Assembly: GCF_000519325.1 (NCBI RefSeq)
Contig: NZ_KI912613.1
Location: 3,863,859 to 3,927,858, forward strand
Reading direction: 5' to 3'
Source: Patulibacter minatonensis DSM 18081
Lineage (GTDB): Bacteria; Actinomycetota; Thermoleophilia; Solirubrobacterales; Solirubrobacteraceae
DNA length: 64,000 nucleotides
Shown one piece after another: positions 35,099 to 43,343 of this stretch. A program made the position numbers and the translations under genes. The notes beneath the pieces are model-generated. The model did not search any database and was not told the origin of the DNA. It was given only the letters and a program-made list of their open reading frames with translations. Within the stretch, counting starts at the first letter, position 1. Each line of letters opens with the position of its first letter.

Positions 35099-35149
35099 TG
35101 TCCGCACCCGTCCTCAACCCCGCCGTCCGCGGAACCACGGAGGTCTGAC

Positions 35150-35422
35150 ATGGCCGTGCTCGTCTGGGTGCTGATCGCCCTCGCCATCTGGCACTTCACC
35201 GTCTTCGTCCCCGACAAGTTCGCGGGCGGCATCGTCGGCGCCTTCGGCATCTCGATCGCCGGCGGCATCATCGGCGGCCTCGCGCTGTCCGGCTTCGACA
35301 TGCCCTCGCGCGACGCCACCGACGTCGGCACCGTGATCCTCGGCGTGCCGGGCACCCTGATCGCCCTCGCGGTCCTGTGGCTCTGGGGCGCGCGCCGCGA
35401 GTCCGCGGCCGACGCCTCGTAG
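35150..35422 (+). CDS. Small membrane protein (GlsB/YeaQ-like)
   Basis: 90 residues with three hydrophobic helices (about 2-20, 27-48 and 62-82). The central glycine-rich segment GGIVGAFGISIAGGIIGGLA resembles transglycosylase-associated (GlsB/YeaQ/YmgE) proteins, small stress-linked membrane proteins without known enzymatic activity. ATG 35150 has GGAGG eight bases upstream (ACGGAGGTCTGAC). It follows secDF by 51 bases and may share its transcript. Confidence 0.75.
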   Translation: MAVLVWVLIALAIWHFTVFVPDKFAGGIVGAFGISIAGGIIGGLALSGFDMPSRDATDVGTVILGVPGTLIALAVLWLWGARRESAADAS

Positions 35423-35507
35423 CGCCCCGCGCGGGACCTCCGGTCGCCGGCGCGCCGACGACCGGGGCGCCGCGGGCCGGCCGGGCGCCCTCGTCCGGGC
35501 CCGCCCG

Positions 35508-35513
35508 TACCCT
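35508..35513 (+). promoter_or_regulatory. -10 element of recJ, leaderless spacing
   Basis: TACCCT, six bases before the recJ GTG at 35520; the same hexamer precedes the methyltransferase at 40636. Confidence 0.55.
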
Positions 35514-35519
35514 CGACCG

Positions 35520-37943
35520 GTGCGCTTCGAGATCCCACCCGCGCCGGCCGGTCAGGTCGCGCGGCTCCAGGAGTCCCTCGGCGTCGGCCGGGTCTGCGCC
35601 GAGGTCCTGGTCCGTCGCGGGTTCGACGATCCCGCGGCCGCCGCGCACTTCCTCGCGGCCGACGAGCACCCGCCCCTGGACGCGTTCCAGGGCCTCGCGG
35701 AGGCCGCGGACGTCCTGCTGCGCCACGCCCGCTCGGGGTCCCCGATCGTCGTGCACGGCGACTACGACTGCGACGGCGTGTGCGCCACCGCCACCCTGGT
35801 CCGGGCCCTGCGCCAGGTCGGCGCGGACGCCCGGTGGTTCCTGCCGCACCGCGTCGAGGACGGCTACGGACTCAACGAGCGGACCGTCCGGCGGCTGGCC
35901 GCCGACGGTACCGGGCTGGTGGTCACGGTCGACTGCGGCATCACGTCGGTGGACGAGGCCGCCCTGGCGACGGAGCTCGGGCTCGACCTGGTGATCACCG
36001 ACCACCACCGGCCGCGCGCCGACGGCCGCCTCCCCGACGTCCCGATCGTCCACCCGGGCGACGGCCGGTACCCGTACCCGCAGCTCTGCGGGGCCGCGGT
36101 CGCGTGGCGGCTCGCCGGGGCCCTGCTCGGGGCCGCGGGCCTGGACCCGGCGGACGCGGACGTCGATCTCGACATCGTGGCGCTCGCCACGGTCGCCGAC
36201 GTCGTCCCGCTGACGGGCGAGAACCGCTGGATCGTCCGCCAGGGCCTCCGGGCGATCTCCGACTCCCGCCGCCCGGGCCTACGGGCGCTGCTCGACGTCT
36301 CGCACACCCCGCCGGAGGACATCGACGCCACCGCGGTCGCGTTCCGCCTGGCCCCGCGCGTCAACGCCGCGGGCCGCATCGGCCGCGCGGACGTCGGCGT
36401 GGAGCTCTTCCTGTCGGGGGACGAGACGGAGGCCAAGCGGCTCGCCGACCGCCTGGACCGCGCGAACCTCGACCGCCGGGAGGTCGAGCGACGGATCCTC
36501 GACGAGGCCGTCGCGCAGGCGACCGCCCAGGGGCCGCAGCCCGTCTACGTGCTGGCCGGCGAGCACTGGCACCCGGGCGTCGTCGGCATCGTCGCGTCCC
36601 GGATCGTCGAGCGGTTCGAGCGCCCCGCCGTGCTGCTCGGCACCAACGGCGACGAGCTGACCGGCTCGGCGCGGTCGGTCCCCGGGTTCGACCTGCTGGC
36701 CGGGCTCGACGCGTGCGCCGAGCACCTGCTGCGGCACGGCGGCCACCGGGCGGCCGCGGGGCTCGCCCTGCTCCCGGAGCACCTGGGCGCCTTCACCTCC
36801 GCGCTGCGCACCTACGCGGTGCGGCATCTCGACGAGGACGCGCTCGAGCCGGTCGAGACCGTCGACGCCGTGGTCGGCGGCACGGAGCTCGGGATGGGCC
36901 TCGCCGACGAGCTGCGGGCGCTCGGACCGTTCGGCGAGGGCAACCCCGAACCCGTCCTCCTGGTCCCCGCGGGCCGCGCCGAGGGCGTCCGGCCGCTCGG
37001 GGCCGCCGGGGCGCACGTCGCCTTCACGCTGAGCTCGGGGTCGTCCCGCGTCGCGGCGGTCGCGTTCGGACGGGACCGCCTGCCCGGCGCGACCGAGGGC
37101 GCCGCGTACGCCGGCGGGCCGCTGGCGGGCACCTACGTCCTGGAGCGCCACGCCTTCCGCGGACACGTCACGCCGAGGCTGCGGGTCCGCGAGCTGATGC
37201 AGCCGTCGCCCGACGCGATCGACCGCCTCGACGGCGAGACCGCGGACGCCGCGCTGGCCGTCCTCGAGTCGCCGACCGGGCTGCCGGACGTGCCCGCCGT
37301 CAGCGACACCGCGTGGTCGGGGCGGTTCAGCGACCGCTCGGCGTCCGGGGCGGCATCGGCGATCGCCTCCCTGGTGGGGACCGGCGAGTCCGTCACCGTC
37401 GTGGTCGCGGACGCCGGCCGGCGCGCCGCCGTGCTCGCGCAGGTCGTCGGCGGCTTCTCGCTGACGGACTGGTGGAGCGTCGCCCGGACGCCCCGGTCCC
37501 TGGACGGCACCGCCCACCTGGTCGCGCTCGACCCGCCGAGCGACCCGGCGCACGCCGCCGCGCTCGACCTCCTCCCCGACGTCACGCCCTGGAGGGCATG
37601 GGGAGACCCTGAGCTACGATTCACGGTGGATGCGATCGGACGCGAACACGACCTGCGGAGCGGGGCGACGGCGCTCTACCGCCGCGTGCGCCGCGACGGA
37701 CCCACGCCGGTGGCCGCACTCGCCGACCCGGAGCTCTCCGGCTGGTGGCTCGGCCTGCTCCTCCGTGCGCTCGAGGAGTCGGGCGCCGTGGTCGTCGACC
37801 GCGTCGAGCGCGTCGTCGCGCTGGGCGACGGTCCGGTCCGCCCGCTCGACGACGGTCCGACCGCCCGTGCGTGGACCGCTCGCGGCCGGGAGCGTCACGC
37901 ATGGCTGACCGGGACGCGCCCCGGTCCGGTGCCGGTGCGGTGA
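35520..37943 (+). CDS. recJ: Single-stranded-DNA-specific exonuclease RecJ
   Basis: 807 residues from GTG 35520. RecJ degrades single-stranded DNA 5' to 3' in recombination and mismatch repair. The DHH phosphoesterase motifs are intact: GDYDCDGVCATA (residues 80-91), DCGITSVDEA, and DHH at 161-163; DHHA1 is at HPGVVGIVASRIVERF and RHGGHRAAAGLAL. An OB-like region follows. The last ~200 residues form a C-terminal extension like that of longer Gram-positive RecJ proteins, with a helix rich end (SGWWLGLLLRALEESG). It overlaps the rel start by 43 bases. Confidence 0.95.
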   Translation: MRFEIPPAPAGQVARLQESLGVGRVCAEVLVRRGFDDPAAAAHFLAADEHPPLDAFQGLAEAADVLLRHARSGSPIVVHGDYDCDGVCATATLVRALRQVGADARWFLPHRVEDGYGLNERTVRRLAADGTGLVVTVDCGITSVDEAALATELGLDLVITDHHRPRADGRLPDVPIVHPGDGRYPYPQLCGAAVAWRLAGALLGAAGLDPADADVDLDIVALATVADVVPLTGENRWIVRQGLRAISDSRRPGLRALLDVSHTPPEDIDATAVAFRLAPRVNAAGRIGRADVGVELFLSGDETEAKRLADRLDRANLDRREVERRILDEAVAQATAQGPQPVYVLAGEHWHPGVVGIVASRIVERFERPAVLLGTNGDELTGSARSVPGFDLLAGLDACAEHLLRHGGHRAAAGLALLPEHLGAFTSALRTYAVRHLDEDALEPVETVDAVVGGTELGMGLADELRALGPFGEGNPEPVLLVPAGRAEGVRPLGAAGAHVAFTLSSGSSRVAAVAFGRDRLPGATEGAAYAGGPLAGTYVLERHAFRGHVTPRLRVRELMQPSPDAIDRLDGETADAALAVLESPTGLPDVPAVSDTAWSGRFSDRSASGAASAIASLVGTGESVTVVVADAGRRAAVLAQVVGGFSLTDWWSVARTPRSLDGTAHLVALDPPSDPAHAAALDLLPDVTPWRAWGDPELRFTVDAIGREHDLRSGATALYRRVRRDGPTPVAALADPELSGWWLGLLLRALEESGAVVVDRVERVVALGDGPVRPLDDGPTARAWTARGRERHAWLTGTRPGPVPVR

Positions 37944-40432
37944 CCGCGCCCGGCGACGACCCGACGGCCCGGAACGGCTCGGTCACGGAGACCGACGCCT
38001 CCGGCACCAGGACGGGCACGCGCGTGCCCGTGACCGACGAGCGCTCGCGCGACCGCGTCGGGCTCTCGGCGGCGGACCTCGCCTCCGGAGCGCCCGGCAA
38101 CGGCCAGCAGATGCCTCCGGTGCACGCCGAGGACGTCGCCCACGCCGCTCAGGAGGGCGAGGTCCTGACGGCCGAGGAGCTCTCGCTGCGGGCCGACCTG
38201 CACGCCGTGATCGCCGAGCACGCCGAGGAGGACCGCGCGGCGATCGACGTCGAGCGCGTCGACGACGCGTTCGAGTTCTCGTGCGTGCACCACCGCGAGC
38301 AGCGCCGCAAGTCCGGCGAGCCGTTCATCGCCCACCCCGTCGAGGTCGCGAAGATCTGCGCGGGGATGCACCTGGACACCGAGGCCGTCGTCGCCGCGCT
38401 CCTGCACGACACCGTCGAGGACACCGCCGCGGAGCTCGAGGAGATCGAGTCCCGCTACGGCCGCACCGTCCGGCTGCTCGTCGACGGCGTCACGAAGCTC
38501 GACGGCATCCAGTTCACCTCGCGCGACGAGGCGCAGGCCGAGAACTACCGCAAGATGGTCGTGGCGATGGCCGCGGACGTCCGCGTCATCCTCATCAAGC
38601 TCGCCGATCGCCTCCACAACGCCCGCACGCTGGCGGCGCACAAGCGGCCGAAGCAGCTCGAGATCGCCAAGGAGACCCTCGAGGTCTACGCGCCGATCGC
38701 CCACCGCCTCGGCATCCACGCGATCAAGTGGGAGCTCGAGGACCTCGCCTTCGCGACGCTGCACCCGCGGAAGTACCAGGAGATCAAGGGCCTGGTCAAC
38801 CAGCAGCGCGGCGAGCGCGAGACCTACGTCGCCGGCGCCGGCGCGTACCTGGCGCGCGAGCTCGAGGGCGTCGGGATCGAGGCCGAGATCTCCGGCCGGG
38901 CGAAGCACTTCTACTCGATCTACCAGAAGATGACCCGCAAGGGCCGGGAGTTCAACGAGATCTACGACCTCACGGCGATGCGCGTCGTGGTCGACTCGGT
39001 GAACGACTGCTACGGCGCGATCGGCGTCATCCACTCGTTGTGGAAGCCGCTGCCCCGGCGGTTCAAGGACTTCGTCGCGATGCCGAAGGCCAACATGTAC
39101 CAGTCGTTGCACACGACGGTCGTGGGGCCCGAGGGGCAGCCGCTGGAGATCCAGATCCGCACGCAGGACATGCAGCGCACCGCCGAGTTCGGCGTCGCCG
39201 CGCACTGGATCTACAAGCAGCGCGCGCCGCAGGACACGAACACCGGCGCGACGACCACGACGTCGGGCGTCCCGTCGGTCGACGAGATCCGCTCCGACGG
39301 CGACCGCTTCACGTGGCTGCGGGCGATGCTCGACACCTCGCGGGACAACGACGACCCGCAGGAGTTCATGGACGACCTCAAGGTCGCCCTGTTCGAGGAC
39401 GAGGTCTACGTCTTCACCCCGAAGGGCGACGTCAAGTCGCTCTCCCGCGGCGCCACCCCGGTCGACTTCGCCTACGAGGTCCACACCGACGTCGGCCACC
39501 GCTGCGTGGGCGCGAAGGTCAACGGCAAGATCGTCCCGCTGAGCTACACGCTGCGCTCGGGCGACATCGTCGACGTCCTCACCGCCAACCGCGAGCGCGG
39601 CCCGTCCCGCGACTGGCTGACGCTCGCGCAGACCAGCCGCGCGCGGTCGAAGATCAAGGCGTGGTTCAAGGCCGCCGGCCGCGAGGACTCCGAGCACCTC
39701 GGGCGCGAGCTCCTGCAGGAGCAGCTGCGCAAGGCCGGCCTGCCGGCCCAGCGCCTCGTCGGCTCGCCGCTGCTCGCCGACGTCATCAAGGAGATGGGCT
39801 ACCGGAAGGGCGACGACTTCTACATCGCCCTCGGTGGCGGCAAGGTCTCCCCGCACGTCGTCGTCAACAAGGTCCTCAAGCACCTCAAGGAGGGCGAGGC
39901 CGCCGACGACGAGCCCGCCGGTCCCGTCGAGGCCCTGCTGCGCCCGGACGTCGTCCGCCGGCAGCCCACGGGCACGGCGAAGAGCTACGGCGTCTCCGTC
40001 GACGGCGTCGGCGACGTCATGCTGCGCATGGCCAAGTGCTGCCGCCCGGTCCCGGGCGACCCGATCGTCGGCTACGTCTCGCTCGGCCGCGGCATCACCA
40101 TCCATCGCGACGACTGCCAGAACGCCCAGCAGCTGCGCAAGGACCCCGACCGCTTCGTCCCGGTCGACTGGGCCGGACAGCACCAGCAGTCGTTCAAGGT
40201 CGAGATCCAGGTCGACGGCTATGACCGCCATCGCCTGCTCGAGGACCTCACCCGCGTCTTCGCCGAGGCCGGCGTGAACATCGTCTCCGCCGTCTGCACG
40301 ACGACGCCGCCGATGGTGCGCAACCGCTTCGTCGTCGAGGTGGGGGACACCAAGGTCCTGCGCACGACGGTCAACCGCCTGCGCAACACCGAGTCGGTCT
40401 TCGACGCGTTCCGCATCACGCCGTCGGTGTGA
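37901..40432 (+). CDS. rel: Bifunctional (p)ppGpp synthetase/hydrolase Rel
   Basis: 843 residues from ATG 37901, chosen because GGGAG lies eight bases upstream; GTG 37940 (overlapping recJ's stop) is an alternative. It makes and degrades the stringent-response alarmone. Domains in order: a ~100-residue disordered N-terminus; HD hydrolase with PFIAHPVEVAKI and the intact His-Asp at 169-170 (LLHDTVEDT), so hydrolysis should work; synthetase with GRAKHFYSIYQKM, EIYDLTAMRVVV and LEIQIRTQDM; TGS (VFTPKGDVKSL); a CC motif in AKCCRPVPGDPIVGYVS; and a C-terminal ACT domain. Tandem hairpins follow the stop. Confidence 0.97.
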   Translation: MADRDAPRSGAGAVTAPGDDPTARNGSVTETDASGTRTGTRVPVTDERSRDRVGLSAADLASGAPGNGQQMPPVHAEDVAHAAQEGEVLTAEELSLRADLHAVIAEHAEEDRAAIDVERVDDAFEFSCVHHREQRRKSGEPFIAHPVEVAKICAGMHLDTEAVVAALLHDTVEDTAAELEEIESRYGRTVRLLVDGVTKLDGIQFTSRDEAQAENYRKMVVAMAADVRVILIKLADRLHNARTLAAHKRPKQLEIAKETLEVYAPIAHRLGIHAIKWELEDLAFATLHPRKYQEIKGLVNQQRGERETYVAGAGAYLARELEGVGIEAEISGRAKHFYSIYQKMTRKGREFNEIYDLTAMRVVVDSVNDCYGAIGVIHSLWKPLPRRFKDFVAMPKANMYQSLHTTVVGPEGQPLEIQIRTQDMQRTAEFGVAAHWIYKQRAPQDTNTGATTTTSGVPSVDEIRSDGDRFTWLRAMLDTSRDNDDPQEFMDDLKVALFEDEVYVFTPKGDVKSLSRGATPVDFAYEVHTDVGHRCVGAKVNGKIVPLSYTLRSGDIVDVLTANRERGPSRDWLTLAQTSRARSKIKAWFKAAGREDSEHLGRELLQEQLRKAGLPAQRLVGSPLLADVIKEMGYRKGDDFYIALGGGKVSPHVVVNKVLKHLKEGEAADDEPAGPVEALLRPDVVRRQPTGTAKSYGVSVDGVGDVMLRMAKCCRPVPGDPIVGYVSLGRGITIHRDDCQNAQQLRKDPDRFVPVDWAGQHQQSFKVEIQVDGYDRHRLLEDLTRVFAEAGVNIVSAVCTTTPPMVRNRFVVEVGDTKVLRTTVNRLRNTESVFDAFRITPSV

Positions 40433-40451
40433 AGCCGACCGCGGTGCTGCC

Positions 40452-40541
40452 GATTCCTGCCGCGTGACGGCAGGAATCCGCAGCGGCCCGTCCGTGAGGA
40501 CGAGGTGCCGCGGATCCCTGCCGCCCGACGGCAGGAATCCG
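40452..40541. repeat. Two tandem hairpins sharing a repeated arm
   Basis: Hairpin 1 (40452-40478): GATTCCTGCCG / CGGCAGGAATC, loop CGTGA. Hairpin 2 (40511-40541): CGGATCCCTGCCG / CGGCAGGAATCCG with one wobble pair, loop CCCGA. The right arms and following bases (GACGGCAGGAATCCGCAGCG) are direct repeats. They follow rel by 19 bases and may be tandem terminators without a T-run or a dispersed repeat. Confidence 0.8.
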
Positions 40542-40622
40542 CAGCGGTCCCGCCGCGGACGTGGATCGCGGAGCGCCCGTTCGCCCGCCCGACCCGCGCG
40601 GACAGGTCCCGCCGCCCCCGGC

Positions 40623-40628
40623 TACCCT
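40623..40628 (+). promoter_or_regulatory. -10 element, leaderless spacing
   Basis: TACCCT, seven bases before the GTG at 40636. Confidence 0.5.
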
Positions 40629-40635
40629 CTTGGCC

Positions 40636-41433
40636 GTGCCGTCCTCCGACACCGCTGCCACCCCCGACATCGGGACCCAGGACCGGGAGGCCCTCCTCGC
40701 CGAGGCCCTCGGGCAGCCGTGGTACCACACGATCGAGGTCGCTCCCGGCCGCTTCACCGACGGCACGGTCGACCACCGGGCGATGACCCCGAAGCTCCTG
40801 CCCGCCGACCTGACGGGCAAGCGCTGCCTCGACGTCGGCACGTTCGACGGCTACTTCGCCTTCGCGATGGAGGAGCGGGGTGCGGCCGAGGTCGCCGCCG
40901 TCGACCTCGAGACGTTCGACCAGGCGCAGTGGCCGCCCCGCAACCGCCCCCGCCTGCTCGCCGACGGCGGCGACGCCGAGCCCGGCGTCCGCTTCAAGCT
41001 CGCCGCGAAGCTCCGCGGCTCGCAGGTCCGCCGGGCGCTGACCCCGATCGACGAGATCTCGCCCGACACCGTCGGCGGGCCGTTCGACCACGTCGTCCTG
41101 TCCGACCTCCTGCTCCACGTCCGGGACCCCGTCGGCGCGCTCGAGGCCGTGCGCACCGTGATCGCCCCGGGCGGGCGCCTGCTGGTGGCCGAGGAGATCA
41201 ACATCCGCCTGTCCCTCGCGTCGCCCCGGCGCGCCGCGGCGAAGCTCCAGACCGGGTGGACCGACTACGGCTGGTGGCAGGCCAACGTCGCCGGCCTGTG
41301 GCAGTGGCTGCACCAGGCCGGGTTCCGCATCGAGAAGCGCGCGTTCTACACGCTGGACGCGAAGGGCGCGATGCGCCGCCTGCACGTCGCGTACGAGGTC
41401 ACCCCGGACCCGACGGCGCCGCAGGCGGGCTGA
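40636..41433 (+). CDS. CmoB/DUF1698-like SAM methyltransferase, paralogue 2
   Basis: 265 residues from GTG 40636, set by the -10 hexamer seven bases upstream; the longer open frame is Pro/Arg-rich. It matches the 24.1 kb protein along its length: QPWYHTIEVAPGRFTDGTVD, DLTGKRCLDVGTFDGYFAF, DHVVLSDLLLHVRDPVGALE, APGGRLLVAEE and YGWWQANVAGLWQWLHQAGF. Acceptor unknown. It is convergent with the lipid-kinase-like gene. Confidence 0.88.
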   Translation: MPSSDTAATPDIGTQDREALLAEALGQPWYHTIEVAPGRFTDGTVDHRAMTPKLLPADLTGKRCLDVGTFDGYFAFAMEERGAAEVAAVDLETFDQAQWPPRNRPRLLADGGDAEPGVRFKLAAKLRGSQVRRALTPIDEISPDTVGGPFDHVVLSDLLLHVRDPVGALEAVRTVIAPGGRLLVAEEINIRLSLASPRRAAAKLQTGWTDYGWWQANVAGLWQWLHQAGFRIEKRAFYTLDAKGAMRRLHVAYEVTPDPTAPQAG

Positions 41434-41452
41434 GCCCGCGAGCCGCCTCCGG

Positions 41453-42439
41453 TCAGGCGACGACGAGCAGGCCGCCGGCCTGCACCGCGATCTCCGCGCG
41501 GTCGGTCTCGCCGACGTAGTCGCCGTCGACCTGGAACGGCAGCGCGCGGTCGTCCGTCGACCGCACCACCGCCTGCGTGAGCGGGTGCACCGCCTCGACG
41601 GCGCGGTGCCGGCCGAGGTCCAGCGACGGCACGAGGGCCCGGAGCGTCACACCGGGCATCACCGTCGGCCGGGAGTGGCGCAGGACCGCACCGGAGAGGT
41701 TCCCGGTGTGCAGCGACTGCCCGTGCAGGAGCCGCACGGGGCGGCTCGCGAAGTACGTGAACTCGGGGGCGTTCTGGAAGATCGCGGTGACCCCCGGGAG
41801 CTCCCGGCCGTCGGGGAGCTCGAGCACCATCTGCGGCGGGTGGCGCACGTACGTGCGATTGAACGTGCCCACGGCGGCCGCGGTGTAGAACCACGGGCCG
41901 AACCGCGCCTTGAGCTTCGGCCGCTGGTCGACCCGGTGCACGACGCTGGCGTCGAGCCCGACGCCGGCGGCGAACGTGAACCACCGGTCGCCGATCCGGC
42001 CGACGTCGACGGGCCGCGGGTCCCAGCGGTCGGCGAGGGAGAGGACGTGCTCGGTCGCGTCGACGATGTCGCCGGGCATCCCGATCAGCCGGTGGAAGAC
42101 GTTCGTCGCCCCGCCCGGCAGCGGCACCAGCGGCACCCCGGTGCCGACGAGGCCGTTGGCCGCCTCGTTGACGGTCCCGTCGCCGCCGAGCGTGACGACG
42201 GCGTCCGCCCCGTTCTCGGCGGCGATCCGGGCGAGCTCCGTCGCGTGCCGGGGACCCTCGGTGTCCACGGGCTCGACGTCGAACCGGTGCGACAGCGCGT
42301 GCACGACGAGACTGCGCAGCCGGGGTGACGTGGTGGTCGCGTTCGGGTTGACGATCACCGCGAGCCGCCTGCGCCGGGACGAGGTGAGCGCAGAGGCGTC
42401 GGGGGCGGGCGCGGAGACGTTCACGAACCTGAGCAACAC
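41453..42439 (-). CDS. Diacylglycerol kinase-family lipid kinase
   Basis: 328 residues if started at GTG 42439 (GTG 42424 also possible). DAGK-type catalytic fold: LAVIVNPNATTTSPRLRSLV, the ATP-binding VVTLGGDGTVNEAANGLVGT, VPLVPLPGGATNVFHRLIG and FAAGVGLDASVVHRV. Such proteins phosphorylate lipids such as diacylglycerol or sphingoid bases, or act in polyketide and glycolipid pathways. The C-terminal beta-domain ends with PFQVDGDYVGET, conserved in the family. It is divergent from a methyltransferase gene. TAACGT about 13 bases before GTG 42439 may be its -10. Confidence 0.92.
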   Translation of the reverse strand: MLLRFVNVSAPAPDASALTSSRRRRLAVIVNPNATTTSPRLRSLVVHALSHRFDVEPVDTEGPRHATELARIAAENGADAVVTLGGDGTVNEAANGLVGTGVPLVPLPGGATNVFHRLIGMPGDIVDATEHVLSLADRWDPRPVDVGRIGDRWFTFAAGVGLDASVVHRVDQRPKLKARFGPWFYTAAAVGTFNRTYVRHPPQMVLELPDGRELPGVTAIFQNAPEFTYFASRPVRLLHGQSLHTGNLSGAVLRHSRPTVMPGVTLRALVPSLDLGRHRAVEAVHPLTQAVVRSTDDRALPFQVDGDYVGETDRAEIAVQAGGLLVVA

Positions 42440-42487
42440 CGCTCCGCGCGCCACGTTACGCGCGACCGCAGGGTGGACACGCCGAAG

Positions 42488-42493
42488 TAGCAT
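42488..42493 (+). promoter_or_regulatory. -10 element, leaderless spacing
   Basis: TAGCAT, eight bases before GTG 42502. Confidence 0.5.
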
Positions 42494-42501
42494 CGGCGAC
42501 C

Positions 42502-43200
42502 GTGACCGCCGACGACGATCCCGAGCTCCACCGCATCGTCCGCTTCTGGGACGCCAGGGCGCGCGAGGACGCCGTGCGGTACTCGGTGCCCGGAGGGACG
42601 GCCATCGGGGACGACGCCTTCCGCGCGGCCGGCGAAGCCGTCCTCGACGCCCTCGAGCGCGACCTCGGCTGGTCCGCGCAGGGGGCGGGCCGGGTCCTCG
42701 ACCTCGGCTGCGGCGCCGGGCGCCTGACCGGGGCCCTCGCGGACGTCGCCGACGAGGTCGTCGCCGTCGACGCCTCCTCGCGGATGATCGAGGCCGCGCG
42801 CACCCGCCTGGGGGAGCTCCCCGACGTCTCCTGGCAGACGACCGACGTCGGCGACCTCGTGCGGCTGCCGGACGACGTGGCGGACGCCGCGCTGTGCATC
42901 GGCGTGCTCCCGCACCTGCCGACGGCCAAGCACGTCGCCGCCGCGATCGCCGAGTTCGGCCGGGTCCTGCAGTCCGGGGGCGCGGTGGCGTTCGACGTCC
43001 GCTCCGGCGTCGCCCCGCTGCGGCTGCCGGGGGAGGACGACCTGCCGCCGCACGTGACCGGCCATCCGCTGTGGTCGGGCGTCGTCGTCGACCTCGAGAC
43101 CGTCGCCGCGGTGGCCCACCAATCGGGGCTGGTCGTCGAGCGGATCGAAGGGTCCGGGACCGCACGGTCGCTCGTCCTGGCGCGCCGCGAGGAACGCTGA
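42502..43200 (+). CDS. Class I SAM-dependent methyltransferase
   Basis: 232 residues. UbiE/BioC-like Rossmann methyltransferase: GRVLDLGCGAGRLTGALADV (motif I), VVAVDASSRMIEAARTRL (motif II acidic loop), DVADAALCIGVLPHLPTA and LQSGGAVAFDVRSGVA. The N-terminus RIVRFWDARAREDAVRYSV suggests a 'methyltransf_11' small-molecule enzyme. Substrate unknown. GTG 42502 fits the -10 spacing. Confidence 0.9.
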   Translation: MTADDDPELHRIVRFWDARAREDAVRYSVPGGTAIGDDAFRAAGEAVLDALERDLGWSAQGAGRVLDLGCGAGRLTGALADVADEVVAVDASSRMIEAARTRLGELPDVSWQTTDVGDLVRLPDDVADAALCIGVLPHLPTAKHVAAAIAEFGRVLQSGGAVAFDVRSGVAPLRLPGEDDLPPHVTGHPLWSGVVVDLETVAAVAHQSGLVVERIEGSGTARSLVLARREER

Positions 43201-43343
43201 GCCGGGCCCGCGCCGGGGCCTGGACGGATGGTCGACGATCGAGGGAACCTCCTGCACGTCCGGCGGACGATCGACTGCGCCGGGACGCCGACGATCGTTG
43301 GTAGCCTCGCCGCAACACGCCGTCCCCCGGAGCAGTGCCCCAC

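Noticed and set aside
30392-35107. A 1571-codon open frame on the minus strand across ruvA, ruvB and secDF
   Set aside because: It is the antisense shadow of three certain genes, with Arg/Asp/Gly-biased, low-complexity translation. High GC makes such frames common here.
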